Positions 23,401 through 37,580 of a stretch of DNA of 64,000 bases are shown piece by piece. The notes below the pieces were generated by a model. It did not search any database. It worked only from the letters and a program-made list of their open reading frames with translations, and was not told the origin of the DNA. Made by a program: the position numbers and the translations under genes. The stretch lies in the NCBI GenBank assembly GCA_013399875.1, contig VXAZ01005693.1, forward strand, positions 937,676 to 1,001,675. Reading direction: 5' to 3'. Source of the DNA: Gymnorhina tibicen. Its lineage: Eukaryota; Chordata; Aves; Passeriformes; Artamidae. Position 1 is the first letter of the stretch. Each line of letters starts with the position of its first letter.

Positions 23401-26400
23401 CTGGGGGAGGGGTTCAAGGAAAGATAAAGGCAAGTTTTGAAATAAATTCCTGCAATCACATAAGCTTCAATGGGAGGTATGGAGCCGTGCTGGGTGGTTT
23501 ACAAGAGAACAGGGAGAGAAAGACCATAACAAAGCCCAAGTATTAACACACACAGGTATAATAACACAAATGTTATAAAAGAAATTAATACAGGAGGTGC
23601 TAATAGAAGTAATCTACAGCATCTTCTCCAAGCTCCTTTCACACAAACCATCCTCTGGAGGCAGAGGGGTTGTGCTGCTCTCCCACCAGGACAGTTCCAG
23701 CAGCAGCACAAGTGACACAGTAAAAAAAAAAGATCTTTCCCCTCATGTACTGTACTCTAAACAAGTTCAGTTGAGGGCTTCCCCCATCAGATTTTGCTGT
23801 AGTGATGTGAAATTACAAAAGCAGATTCTTGTGCAGCCACAGTACCACAAACCCCTCGCTGCTGCAGGAAGCCACCTCGGGGTGACTGGAAGGCTCCGAG
23901 CCCATCCCTCTGCAGCCAGGAGTGAGCTAATTACGGCTGAATTTCTCCTAATTAAATGAATGCAATATCCAGTTCTCCCAAATAATATGAAACTGGATCA
24001 TGAAGAGACTTCCCCACATACAGATGAACTCGCTAAATGCAATAAAATGAACATCTGGGTATGGTGAGCTCTCCCCATAAGTTTGTTCATAACACAGGAT
24101 AGAAAGAGGCGAGTCAGAATTAACTGATATTAAACAAAGCCTTTCTTCAAAGGAAGCAGTTTTAAACTCTATACATGATTAGAAATGCCTTATTTCTCCA
24201 ACTTCTTAAGAGGCTGTATCTGATCTTGTTAGAAAAATGAAATTTTATATCCCACATGCCTCAAGATAGAAACAGTTAAGTAGAAAATCGTCAACTTGCT
24301 GATACAGCTCCTCTTTTTGTGATGTATTGACCAGGGCAGAAATTGTTTTACAACACTTGGTGCCAAATCTGCATGTGATGCTCTCGTAACTTGAGTTTTA
24401 AAATGCCATTTGCAGTTTATCAGTGAAAGGTTTCATCTCCCATGTAAACTTTGCAGAAAATACAGCAATAAAAGCACTGTCACAATACCTGAAGCAACCA
24501 CCCACAGCTGGTTTAACCTTCAAACACGTACAGCCCAAGCAAATTGCTCTGCTTAAATTCAGCATGTTATACTCCAGAATTACCTTAATTTCAACTGAAA
24601 CAGGCAACTTTTTTCACCCTAGCAGCAGAATTAAGTAGAAGCAAGGTTTTGGGTTTTCCACTGAAATTATTACTTTGAAGGGAGGGATCCCAGACTAGTT
24701 TAGTGAAATAAAAATCTTTCCAAAACATTTGACTCTCCCTCTCCACCAGCCTGTTTCCCAGGCATTCCATTAGTAGTATGCTCTGGATGGAGCTGAATAA
24801 ATAGTTACAGGCAAGGAAAAAAAGCTTGAATACATAAGGCAGGTGGGGACACGAGGGAAAAATAACCGAGTAACTTATTTTTATTTTTGAGGTAATTTCT
24901 TTAGGTCAGTGCACTTGGAGCTGAAAAAAATGTCAATATGATTTAGGAGCTTTTAGGGAATTTTAGGAAAAAACTGAGCATTACTCTTAGTAAATCCTTC
25001 CATGATGTTTTGGAAAACAACCTCATGAATTGCACCTGTATGCTAAGATGAAACAGCCACACAAGAACTGCTTTTCCTATAACTTATCCTTGTGTCTGTT
25101 TGTTTGGACAGAAGCTATCCAGTGGATATCAGAACACTACAGTTTCACTTCCATACCTCCAAATGTCCTCTAAAAATACAATTTCACATAGTACCTGAGA
25201 CAAAAATCATCAGGATGGATGTTAATTCATCCATCAATTCAGCTAAAGCTGTATGAAGAAAAAAGACCTCTACATAACCAAACAAGGCTTTGGAAATGTT
25301 TCTGTTGCAGCAGCTTAAAGCTAAACAAACCCCCCTTATTTTGCCCTACATAAATTATTTATTACAATCCTCAAATCTGGGTGGATTAAATATCTGCTCT
25401 CGGTTAGTGGATGCTCATATTTTAAGGATCAAAGGTAGTGAGATTCTGAAGTCACTTTTAAAAGACACGACTGAGAACTCAGCACTGCTGTCTCTGTAGG
25501 GGCTGTGATGCTTCATGAAATGTAGCCAGTAAATGTTAAAAACACCAACTGCACACAGAAGCCTCTTAAATGACAAGGAGGGATAAGAAACCATGAAAAG
25601 GCTCAAAACAGCACAAGAACCTGATGGATCTCAAGGCAAATTCCAAAACCTTAAAGCTGTTGCTACACTTCAGCCTGCGTTCTGCCATTTGCCTGGACAC
25701 ATATACGTGATGGTACAACCTTCATCCATCAGCTTCTCATATAAGCCATGATTTAAACATCTTCTGCAGTATTCCACAAGTGAGGAGAGCTGCTACTACG
25801 CAAGATCGTGTAAAAATAAATGTATCTGTCAGAACCCAACTCTGGCATTTATTCAGCCCAAAGACTGAAGGCAGATCCACGGCTTCGGGGGCATCCATGT
25901 TTCAGAGTGAAGCTGAAAAGTTAAATACTGTTTTAAGAACCCAATTAACCTGCTGAACCATGTTCTGAGCAAAATACCTTCAAGCTCAAATTAAACAGCA
26001 CAGATTTTGGCCTCCTCCTCCCCTGCTCCAGTGCCTGACAAGCTGACAGGGCTACACTGAGACCACTTCCAATTCCGAGAAGCAGCACGTGTAGATCTGT
26101 ATCTCCAAAGGACTGAAAAGTAGGGCTCCTGTAATCCAGGAAGGAACTAATTAACAAGCAGCACTTTCATTTTTGTGCCTGTATTGCTTGCCACTTAACA
26201 GCCACTGGGACACAAGATGGAAGGGAATACAAAGGAGAAGTTAGAAGATGCTCACCTGCAGTAACTCCCCCAGCAAGATGAGCCAGGGAGCTGCTGGACC
26301 TTTGCCTTTGACATAAACAGCTGGACAGCTCTGAAAGAGGAGCTGAATGTGTCCATCCTGCCTTGCCTGTGCTCTCCTTGGAGCATCCAGGATGGATGTG

Positions 26401-27419
26401 CCCCAGTCTTCAAGGCTTATCTGTGCACACTCACTTTTCGTACAGGGCTGAACAACTACTGAACACACAAAAAAAGGTGCTGCAAGGCTATGCCACATTT
26501 CTAAATGCATACATGCCCACATACACAGTTCACAGTCAAATCTTTTCCTAGTATTTTTGCTTCTCTTTTTTTTGAGAAGAGCGATAGCACTTCATAGGTT
26601 CCAGAGGAGCCTGTGAATACACATGCTCAAAATACACATCTGCTTAAAAAAATCAGTAAATGATTAAATAAAATAAGTAAATAAGTAAGCGGCTACACCC
26701 CACAATCACCCTTCCATCAGCTGATAGTCTGAAACAAGTACAAAGGACTAGAACCACTTAAGAAGAAGAAAAAAAAAAAAAGATGAAAAATTAAAAGAAA
26801 TAACGCCTTCATCTCACTTTCACACTACACTCAAGGCCAGGTTTGCAGCACTGGAGTTCAGTGCTAGCTGGCAGAAGTGATTCAACTCCAAGCTTTTTGC
26901 CTTTTGAGTGAAATCTTTCACTCCTGGAGCGGAATTCATGCAATGCAAAAGCGATGCTTCAAACCAGTTTAAGGGCAAAATAAAATATAGCAAATAATGA
27001 GAAAGCAGCTGCACTGCCACAAGACTGCCACGGTTTGTAACTGGGTGGTAAACCAAGCTAACTGAAGTATGCAAGCAATGCTATGGAGATGTATTATGAT
27101 ACAAAACAAACAGAACTTTCTGCAGTGGCATTATGGAGCCATCCCCCTGTCCCCGCAGTGCTTCAAGTGTTTTGTCTCAGCCCAATAATCTATAAATATT
27201 ACAGAGCAACAGCCACACACTGATACATTTACAGCACAGGCACACCATGACGGTTCACTTTAAAAACGGTGGTTTGTGTGAAAAACAAAGCATTTCGGAC
27301 TCTGCAGCATTTCTTTGCTGTTTGAGCAAGGCTGGAGCTGCTGGATCTGGATATTTTCCCAGCGCTGAGGTTTGGAGCAGCAGTTGAACAGGAAATACTG
27401 CGCAGTCTGTGCATGCATT

Positions 27420-28490
27420 ACATTCCTGTCCCGCCCCGAGCAGCCGCCAACAAACAAACCTTTCTTCTAGTAAAAGAGAGAGAGGAAAAAAAATACACTG
27501 CACAAAGTTCACCAGCAGATGTGGCCTGTGAATCCAACCCGGCCTTTTCTGCTGATAAAAAGAATTCGATGTATTTGCAATGTTGGTGTAATGTCACGGT
27601 TTGGTGAAGCTGGATCAGCAAAGACCTGGGAGTTTAAAGCTGCAAAATCTGCAGTGCTGAGGTTCCGGGAGCTGCTGCACCCACGGCAGAGGGTTTCTCT
27701 TGAGAAGGGTTTGCCAAACATTAGTAGCAGCTTGCAATAAAAGGGACTGTTTTATTTCCATTTTACTCAGCACTTAAGTTTGTTTTCCAGCACCAGTAAC
27801 ACACAGTAACCAGATCAGATGTTTGTGTATCTCGACTCAATTTCGAATCGCTCCAAGGTTGGCCTCTTTGAAAAAAAATTCTGGAAAATATTTAACAATA
27901 ATTTGTTAAATACTTGGGAAGGAAGACAAAGGAGAAACAAACAAACGGGAACAGGAGCAGCACACGGGGTCAAAACAGCTGGATCTCCGCGTTTGTCAGG
28001 CAGGGCTGATCCCCTCTGGCATCGGGAGAGGATCCGAGTCGGAACGGCAGGGAAGCAAATGTAAACAAGCACGTGTTTATAGAGCAGAAATATGTACAGC
28101 ATCCGCTCTGCTCCGGCTTCTGCTGATGGGACATGGTGGGAAAGGCAGGGAAGAACAACTTGCTCCATCCCCAGCAGCTCAAACACAGGGAAAAAGCAGG
28201 AACAGGCGAGGAACGGGCAGCACCTGGAGCCGTCACACAACCCAGGCAGTAACTGCTACCCCCACACATTAACTGAACTCACAGCTGACATCATAATAAT
28301 AATAATAATAATAATAATAATAGTGAAAGAAGTCTTGGAACCAATGCTGACTGAACAAGAAAGAGGGATAAACAAGCTAAAGAAAAGCCCTTTGGGAGAG
28401 TGTTTTCTTATTGCACAGGGTATGAAGGGACAGACGGACGGACACTCGCGTGTGACACGGACACGCACACAGCCTCTGTAGCCCCGGGCC
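27420..28490. promoter_or_regulatory. CpG-enriched stretch, possible regulatory region
   Basis: CpG are scattered at raised density (about 13 in 27960-28240), with further clusters near 27430 and 28434-28470. A minus-strand open frame of 141 codons (27815-28240) lies inside. It is cysteine- and leucine-rich without domain resemblance and is probably fortuitous. Confidence 0.25.
28293..28322. repeat. (AAT)n microsatellite
   Basis: There are ten uninterrupted ATA/TAA units, the longest pure trinucleotide array in the window, and it is likely polymorphic. Confidence 0.95.
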
Positions 28491-31400
28491 ACATCTTCCT
28501 GAAGAATCTATGCCATGAAATTAGTATGAAGTTACTGAAGAAGAGCTGTAAAAACCTCTTTTTCTGTGCTCCACAGGCACCACACAGTGTGTAAAACACC
28601 AAGTTACCCACCTGCCACACAGCTTTTACCCAGTCACTGAGTTTTCAAGACAAGGAGAGATCCAAACCTAAAGAATATTGCGGGACATCGTACCTATAAT
28701 CAGCTCATTTCCTTATCAAATCTGTTCAGTTTAATAAACTGATCTTTGTAAGGGTTTTAATAGGGTTTTCTTTTCCCCCAGTGACCAAATTCACAGCGTG
28801 GGGTTGGGAAATCAAGCTGAGCTTCTTCCTGCCTCCTGCCACACACAGGTTGCCTCAAATATAAGTGACAGTTTTAGTGCTTTTTTTTTGACTTGAAAAG
28901 TGTAAGACAAGTGGTTCACCAAACCCAAAGGTAGAAGAAACTCCTCTACTCTTTCCTCCCAAAAATACCACTACACCTTCAATCAAAGCCTTATCAAAAC
29001 CTTGCTCATCTGAGGAGAATAAGCTTAATTTAATTTTCCTAAATATAGCCCAAAGATGTTCCCATAGAGACAGCAATGTTCTCTATGGTACTTTTTGCAG
29101 CAAATACTTCAGCAAGACATCAAATCCAAAGCATTAGTCTATTTTTGCAAGCTTTCTCCTCTCTTTCCTAGGAACAGCTCTTCTCTAACAAATTCATCTT
29201 GCAAAAATATGTTAAAGGGTGCTTTCTGCAAAGAAAAAAGTTTTGTTTCTCCATTTCACCTTATGAATTTTTCATTCACTCCCTGGGGATTATTTTTGGG
29301 ACAGGCTACAAGTCTAATTCCTGCCAGGGAAATTCACTCATCCAAAGTTTGCTCCCCAAAAGATACATCCCTAATAGCAAAAAATCAAACTTCTTTTCTG
29401 CAGTTCCTTTGTTTTCTCTTTCTAAACCCCATTTATTTCAACCTACCCGCTGGGATTTTGTGGAAATTGAGTGCAGGTCTCACGAAACATTCACCCTGTG
29501 AGAAAAGACACATCTAAAACGATGCTGCTTCTGGTAACGTTCTACAGAACCCAAGCCATTTACATCATGTAAGTTCTGGAAAAGATTCTTAATGGAGTAG
29601 GGAACAACGTGTGACCATTTATGAAGTATTTACCTTGCTTCCTTGGATGAAGAATAGAGGTGGCTTAGCTTCAAAGAGACACTGACTTTAACAGAGATGT
29701 AGATTTATTTGGTGTGATTACATTTTTTCCCCATTCCTCCCTGCCCCTCTTAAAAATTTCTCTGTATTATGAAACCCAGACACAAAGGAATAAAGAGAAA
29801 TCCCACTCATTTGGAAGAGGAAACTTTCTCTGAATCACTGTATTATCTGTGCTTCAGTCACTAACAGAATCTAAAAGTAACAGCTGTTTCTAACAACTAA
29901 AAACACTCTTAAAATCAATTTACAGGCATCATACGACAAGTATCACTTAGCAGGTTACTTGAATCCAGCCCTTGTGGGAGCAAAATAAAAACATCAGATT
30001 TTGATTAGAAACTTACTTGTTGCAAGGATTTCTCAAGAAGAGGTCTGGGTTACACTGGAGTGAAATCTGCTGGGACAGAATCTCACTTGGAGAAAAATTG
30101 TTGCCAAGGTAATTTCTTCTGCAGCTTTAGCTCTCATGCAGCAGATTTTACCCCATCTTGGATCACTCTTCATAAATTCTTTTTTAAAAATAATTACAAT
30201 ATTTATAGATATGTAATACAAGTGCCTATTACAGAGAGAGAAAAATGTAATTTTATTTGCTGCTTTCTTCTCCAAGCTGCTGAATCTGCCCTCATCAGTT
30301 AAGCTGGAGAGAATTTGGATCAATTTATGTTTTCAGTAAAACCTACACATCTTCTGTAACTATTTTAGATCTAAATTAATTACAGTATCAACCACTGTGG
30401 GTTTTCAGTTCGATTGAAGTGTCACCTGCAGAACAGCAGCTCTGCCAGGTATCTCTGACAAAAAATTGAAGCTGTAACAGAGCATCTATTGTTACACACC
30501 AAGTCAAGAAGTAAGGAAAAAACCCCCACAGAAGCACATTGCAAAGTCTCATTAATAATTTGCTAAAATAGCTCGCGTTGCCCTGGTGCTGCATCTCTCC
30601 TTCACTTTTCAAACTTCTTTTTTTCTTAACATTTACTGTGTTTTCAACTGGCCCCAAGATATAAGCTGGAAAATATTCAATCCTAGCTCTTCTGACCTTG
30701 TACTTTGGAGTCATGAGTATTTTATCCATTCAGCATTCCCAGACCATTAAAAGCCGCACATTCCCACCTGGAAATATGATATTCAGAAAGCTAAAACTAG
30801 ATCAAGAATGAAACAAAAGATACAGGAAACTGCAAGCTTTCTATGATAAAGTGTCTACAGTTTTGACAAAAAAATGAAAGCAGTGAAACTTGATGAACTT
30901 CCAGCAATTCCTTCCTAAAACAAAGCCACAGTTTATTGCCTGTTGAGAAATTCAGCTAATAAGAAACATTAGGGGTTCTTTTATTGTTATTATTAACAGG
31001 CGAGATTTTTTGAAAAGCATTTTGGTGTCTTAAACAAGCACTCAGATGTCTCCACCAAGCTGACAATTCAGCTGCAGGTTGGAACAGCTGCAGACACGTT
31101 TAATTGCCTCTCCAAATACCCACAACGTCGAGTACTTCTGACCTATTTGAAATATCCTAAACTTTGTACTGAAGGAATGCACAAGATTTAATGCCCATGC
31201 TTCAACTCCTGACATTCCTGGAACACTGAGAGCAGCCCACTTGCTATTTCACAGAGGAGTCATGAGAAAGCATGAATAACTGAGTGCTGTATAACTGAGG
31301 CTATTAAATAACCAGTGTCTTCAGGACTACAAGTTTAGAAACGTTAAAAATAAACTGTTTCCTTAATTATATTAGAGGGAAAAAAAATCCCAACAAAATC

Positions 31401-31916
31401 AGTACAGTAATTTTTTGCTGCTTACTGGAGCCAAAATGATGGTAATTTTAACTACGTGGATTCATTCAACAAAGCCCACTCCTGTTATCCCCAAACAAAG
31501 GCCACACACTGACCTTATCAAAGGTAGACTACAAGGAGGTAAAAAAATTGCATCTGAGCCCATTAACAAAGCTGAAACTCTTCCCTAGCTTACTCTTCAG
31601 CATGTGTCTTTGTGCTAATTTTAAGAGAGAGCCCAGGCATGAGGCAAGAGAAATTATTCTAATTCTGCATCTTGCCCAAGCCCCAGCCACTCTTAGCCTA
31701 CATTCCTGCCCAAGCTGTTTATGCAGAACACTTCAGATCAGCTGGTCCCTGCCCAATCTGGCAAAAAAACCCCCGCTGTTTTCCTCCAGCACTGATGCAG
31801 TGGCAAGGGTGAGCTGTGTACTCAGTACATTATGATGCAATACTATCCCCACTGCTCTGCATCCTTTTCTTTCTTGGCATAAAAGAGCCAGATTTCCACC
31901 ATTTACACTGAACAGA

Positions 31917-32070
31917 TCATAGAAGCCTAGAATGGTTTGGGTTGGAAGGGGCCTTAAAGATCAGCTTATTCCACTCCCTGCCATGGGCCCGGACACCTTC
32001 CACTATCCCAGGCTGCTCCAAGCCCCGTCCAGCCTGGCCTTGGACATTTCCAGGGAAGGGGTGAGAGATC
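31917..32070 (-). mobile_element. CR1 retroposon fragment
   Basis: This is the reverse complement of the CR1 3' part. The tail tcatagaagcctagaatgg is followed by gggttggaaggggccttaaa, then ccaggctgctccaagccc and ggccttggacatttcc. It has the same orientation as CTDSPL. Confidence 0.92.
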
Positions 32071-33129
32071 TTACAGTCCTGTTGTTCTCAGAGGTCAAAG
32101 AAGCCAGGTCTTGCAGAGCACTTTTCATCTCTTCGGGAGGCAGGAGCCTTGCCTTACCACCAGCACTTTTCATAGCAGAGCTCCCACTTTGGCTCAGGGC
32201 AGAGAAGCAGCAGATGAGCTCAGGCAGGAGCCCTGACCAGATGATGGATCCAGCACATTTACTGCACTTAGCTCAGACGGGAAACCCCAGGCATGAGGAC
32301 TCAAAAATGCTAAATCATATTAAGTCTATACTTACATGTGTACTCAAGCACTTAGAGAGCCGTCCCGAGTTCCTGCCCCTTCTCCTCTCCCAGCAAGAAC
32401 CAGCCCCGAGCTGAGGGAGCCCCAGCCAGCGCCGACGCCCAGCACCGCTCCTCTTCAACTCCTTCCCGCTCCCCATGCTGCTCTCAGCAGCTCAGCCTGG
32501 GCCCCTCTGCACTTCAGGTGTCTGCACTGACCCCTCACGCAGGTGTTCACACAGCCACCCCCCGCCACGTGGGCTGTAACTCACACTGAGGGGAAGAGGG
32601 GCACAAAAACAACAACTTCTAACCGAAAACCCTCCGGGTGCCTCTAGGACCCCCCAGCTGCGTGCAGCAAACCCAGAGGAAAGCAGCGCCTAAGACGGTC
32701 ACACCTGCACAGCTGGGTGTGTTGTTTATCCTGATAGCTTTAAAAACCCCTTTCGGCACAACTAATGAGTATTATGTTCTGCACCATACCATGGCACAAG
32801 CGATTTGAAAGGCTTTTTTCTGGCTGCTGGCTGAGTGCTATGAGTTTGGGCAGAGCCCACTTGGCTCCTTCTGCCCAGCCCAGCACATTCAATGAATTAC
32901 TAAAATCTAAACAGACTCTGCATTTGAATTGATCTCCCAAAGCTCTACAGAGCTGCAGCGGGAAAGCTCTGTATGCGCTGGCACGCCTGCTGCAAAGCAA
33001 GATAAATATCTGGCACCTCTCCCGATTCTACATAACCAAAACGAGGACAAATAGCTGCATTATTGGCTTCATTAGGGCCTGTCTTAGATCTTATTTCTCC
33101 TGGTGACATAGAAAAACATGACAAGGGAG

Positions 33130-33327
33130 ATACTGGAATAGATTGCCCAAGGAAGCAGTGAGTGCCCCATCCCTGGAAGTGTCCAAGGCCTTGGAAGTGT
33201 TGGATGGGGCCTGGAGCAACCTGGTCTCATGGAAGGTGTCCCTGCCCATGGCATGGGAGGTGGAACTGGATGATCTTTTAAGGTCCCTTCCAGCCCAAAC
33301 CATTCTGGGATTCTGTGAAATCCATGA
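33130..33327 (+). mobile_element. CR1 retroposon fragment
   Basis: The usual 3' blocks are present in order: gattgcccaaggaagcagtg, ccctggaagtgtccaaggcc, ggaaggtgtccctgcccatg and cccttccagcccaaacc, ending in a gattctgtg-type tail. A small internal duplication of the ccttggaagtgt motif follows the second block. Confidence 0.93.
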
Positions 33328-36300
33328 CCCAACAGGATTTTCCCAGACCAAAATCTAACAAACATCAAGAGTACAACTCTGGATGTAACTCTTGCAGTGC
33401 TGCAGGACATTCTCCTTTCTGCTGAACAGCTGCACTCCGGTGACACGTGAGCAGAAACCAAGGCCTGAGTCCCCTCCCACGGGTCCCCACACATGCAAGG
33501 ATTTCCAGCCCTACAAAATAAACAAAGTAAAGTCCAGCGTATTTGAGACACTCACTGCCAAAAACCTCCTGCCAAGACCCGGCCAGCTGGTAGGGGGAAG
33601 TCTCTGGGCAGTAATGGGTCTCAACACTGAAAAAAAAGGGTTTTATTTTCTTGTTTTAGCTACATCATTATAGCTCCAAAGTAGTTTCTGTGCATATTCT
33701 CCTCACCCTCCTGGCAGCTCGGCCACCAGCCCAGCTGACCACAGCAGAGCTCACAAAGCCAAGCTGATAAGCACTTGTAGGGCACAATGCATCTGATTTG
33801 TCTACACTAGAACCCACCCTAAATATGCCAATATTGCTTTTCTTCTCTCCCCTGGGAACCCCTGATGAACAGCTCAGCTGTTTATACTGCAAACATTTAC
33901 AGTTAAGGGAAAGATCGCCATCCCCCACACCACTGCTTTGGTCCTTCCTGTAAGTCACTGGAGTTGGCCAAGACCAGGAACAGTCCAGCAAAACTTGCTT
34001 ATCCCAAAAATCTTGCAAAATAACCCCTTCATTTAAATCCTTCTGCTTCTGTGCCCAATGCTACTATTTCCTGACCACTCCACACTGCTGACCTGCATAG
34101 CCAAAATACAAATGGAACATGCTGTTTGTAACAAAAGCAAAACACAGGACTAGGGCTTCACATGAGGTTCCTCAACAAGGCTGAACTGGGAACTCTGGAC
34201 ATCAAACACAGTCTCCTGTCCCTCCCAGGTGTGCCCCAGCTTCCAGGATTCCTGGGGAACCCTGTGAGGTCTCCATGAGGTGCTGCGAGAAAAATGCCAC
34301 CGTACAGAGGGTTCTGATGGCAGAACATTTAATGGAAGATTATTTGCTCCGAGTATTTTGTGTACCAGCTGCAAGTCCACAACACAATTCCCAAGGGAAA
34401 GAGCTTACACAAACAGGGCAAAGCTTCTGGATGGGCTTTCACAGCAGGTTTTTTTTTTTGTTTTTAAACACTTCCTTCCTCCTTTCGCCCAGAGGTGAAA
34501 GTGGAAAGTTTTCTCAGGCAGAGGATGCCTTGGCCACTGAGCACTTAAGCAAACACATTATCCTCAAAACTTGGGGGTTTTTCCTCTCTCATTTTAGGAA
34601 ATTCAATTGTTCAAAGGCCTTATTTAATCAGCTGGTGCAGTCAAACAGCTGAGCCCAAGCACTGAAGAGGCTGTTCCAGCCCTTCCTTTATTGAAGGATG
34701 AGCACAGTTTCCAAATACCTGTGACAAGCCACATGTCAAAACACGCTTCCAGCACCACCTGCTAACACCACAAAGTGATTCCAACACTCCTGGGATGTTT
34801 GTACCTGCTCTCTGGCCACAGGTTTTAGGTTTCCCACCACTACCTTACGTCTTCTCTTCAATCCCAAAGATTGTTATATTCATGGGTAACATTAAAAAAT
34901 GGCAGGTTCTGTAAATCTGAGACATTCATCTTATCATTCTGTTAACATTAAACATTCTGTTTATCATTTATGTGTTTGTGATTTATGCCACTGGAAGTTT
35001 CACAGCAAATATTAAGGAATGTGGCTCCAAGTACGTATCAAATAGGTGTCTTCTCTTGCAACCCCAAGTTTTGGACACTCCCATCAAAAGGAGAGACAAT
35101 ACAGAAGTTCCAAGCAATGCCAGAAGGTATTAACTGTTCCAAATGACAGCTGGGGACGTGGACTTGAGGTTTCCCAAGCTCTGGATCAAGTGACAAAAGA
35201 CAACACTGCATTGTACTTCTTAATAGGATGTATGTCCTGCAAAGCACAGGGAAAAAGGTCAGCCCCACCCATGTAAACCAGCTCAAGTCTGAAGAGAACC
35301 CGATCCACTTTTCTGCTCCACTCCAAATTTCCATTTGTTGGACAAGCAGCTTCAAAGTTTTTGTGCAACAGTTCCTTGTCCATAAGAATAATTTTTTAAA
35401 CCCTGTGTAAAAACCAACTGCAGAACATTTTCTGCTTCAGCTTTATTCTTAGGTAAGGCACACGCACAGCCTTTTCAGGAGGACCTTGGGGCTGAATATA
35501 TATTAAAAACTGGGAGGTGCTCATATAATTTAATAGTAAGGTTTAGAGGAGCACTTAGCTTGTTACACCCTAACTTTATTCCCTTATCACAGGGAGCAAA
35601 TATTCCTGTTTTATCCAATGCCTAGAAATGACATTAACCGTATCTAGGAAATCCTGCTAGATGAGATCTCAGCATTTGAGTAACAATTTAAGTTATGTCT
35701 TTCATAAGATACAATTACGGTGTTTGGATATTAATAATTACTGATCTTTTTCTTATTCATAAACTAATTGGTGTGTAAGATTCTAGTAAGGCAATGGAAA
35801 AATGTATCTCTGGGGCTGCTTAAACAGCAACTTGTTTTTGTTTTTTTTTTCCTGGAGTCATCTCAGGCAACTAAACCAAGCATGATCTAGGAATGAGAAA
35901 GTACAAAGGAAAAAGAACACTAAAAATGATGTCACTTGGCTTACACGTCTTGTTTACAGTTATACCACAGCAGGAAATATAATTACAAACATCAGTCTGC
36001 ACAAGGTATAAAACATTCCATATTGAAAAGATGCACTGGATTACCTAATACTATATAGTTCCTCCAAATTCCAAAGCTCACACACATTCTTCCTGCCTTA
36101 ACAACCCAAAAGTACATCGAGATCTCCAGGAATACATGGTGTGCACATGCACACATCTGCAAAAGCCAGCCTGAAAGCGGCACAAGCAACAAAAATACAC
36201 AGCCCAGCCCTGTATCCAAACCAGAGGCAGTAATTCTTAGACATGGAGTTTAAAGCAACTTCAATAAACAATCACTCCATCATTCCATAAAGCACATTCT

Positions 36301-37277
36301 AACTGGAATTACCCTGACTTATTTTAGGAATTGAATTCCAGTAATGTTGTACAAATTATTCAATGATTGTATCAGCTTATTTTCAAGCAAATTCTGTTTT
36401 CTTTTCCCTGAGGAAATTCCAACAGTACTTGCATGCACCACACCACTATTAGCAAGAGCTAGAATCCTTTACATTTTTTTTTTCTATACAGATAATGTAT
36501 TCTTCAAGCTCATTTCCACTGAGGGGAGAAAAAAAAAAAGCTTTCAGCTTGGCTTTCCTCATGAATAATACATTAAAAATTTAATATTAGAGCACAAATC
36601 TTCTTTTAAGCCTCCAGAAACAGTACTATATTTGCCCTATTACTTTGAAAAGATTCATGTACATATTTAAATAAGGGTAAACCATAAGCTCCTGTTCTCC
36701 GTAATTAAGCTGCAACAAAATATTTCATCATTTATCAGGCCAATTCTGAAACAATTCTGTGAAGCTTTGTAACTGTCATTAAAAAAGATAATCCCTTACC
36801 GTATCCACAATACGGAGTTGAAGACATTTTGTTCCATAACTCAGCGTTACAATCTGAAGTGGAACAGATTTTTTTCATTCACAAAACCCAGCTTCTTCTA
36901 CACGGAGGAGAATCCCAATTTCAAGGAGACATATACAGTCCACGTTACTAAGAGAAGATGTAAATAAAACCCAAACCCCCAAGAAAAAACAGCTGCAAAA
37001 ACGATGTAAGGGAGGAGAGGGAGGGAAATAAGTGCCTGGTGAAAGGATGAAAACTTCTAGGAAGAGGAGAGTCCTTCTAAGAACAGCAGCCGCATCGATC
37101 CCGTGCCACTTGTTCGAGCCCTGATTCCTGCAGGCTGAGGGCTCTGCCACGGCCTCAGGCTCCTGATCCTTTCTCAGGCTCATACAAAAATAAACAAACT
37201 GTGGAGCACGAACCCAGATGTTTCAGGAATCAGACAGCGAGAGTCCAATTGTGCTGCTACGGGAGAAGTATTTTTAA

Positions 37278-37330
37278 GTGTTCGCGTCTGGCGCGCCGGG
37301 AGGCGGCACCGGCGGGGCTCAGCTCCCTGG
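37278..37330. promoter_or_regulatory. Short dense CpG patch
   Basis: Eight CpG occur in about 40 bases, including gttcgcg and ggcgcgcc. A minus-strand open frame of 67 codons (37257-37460) crosses it, with no family I recognise. It could be a cryptic first exon, a regulatory site or chance. Confidence 0.3.
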
Positions 37331-37519
37331 AGGCTTCAAGCATCTTCTCCAGGAAGCCAGCAGCAAGTTCATGACTCTTTGAGGAACTGGACAAGGTGTC
37401 CTCTGAGAAAGGAGCACGCATGCTATGCTCTGCAGCATAAAGGACAAATATAACCAGCACAGACTTTGCCTTCGCCGCTTAGGGCTGGGTCACCAGCGCA
37501 GCCCCAGCACAGAGAGGGA

Positions 37520-37580
37520 CTAATGGCTGGATTCAATGGTCTTAAAGGTTTTTTCAAGCCTAAATGATTCTAAGATTTCC
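37520..37580 (+). mobile_element. Probable degraded CR1 3' tail
   Basis: The segment ggctggattcaatggtctta, followed by aaggttttttcaagcctaaa and tgattctaag, resembles the CR1 tail (ggatgatctttaaggt, ttccaacccaaa, tgattctatg) with many changes. It is too short for certainty. Confidence 0.55.

Noticed and set aside
26126..26146. Possible miR-26a-like string (gtaatccagga)
   Set aside because: It matches only the middle of the mature sequence, sits on the plus strand (opposite to CTDSPL) and has no hairpin partner. The true miR-26a-1 is expected downstream of exon 5, outside the window.
29950..29972. gttacttgaatccagcc, another partial resemblance to miR-26a on the minus strand
   Set aside because: It differs at several positions including the conserved core, and no precursor stem is visible.
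32340..32720. C-rich segment considered as a CpG island or exon
   Set aside because: GC content is high but CpG are few and spread out, and no open frame with splice sites and family features is present.
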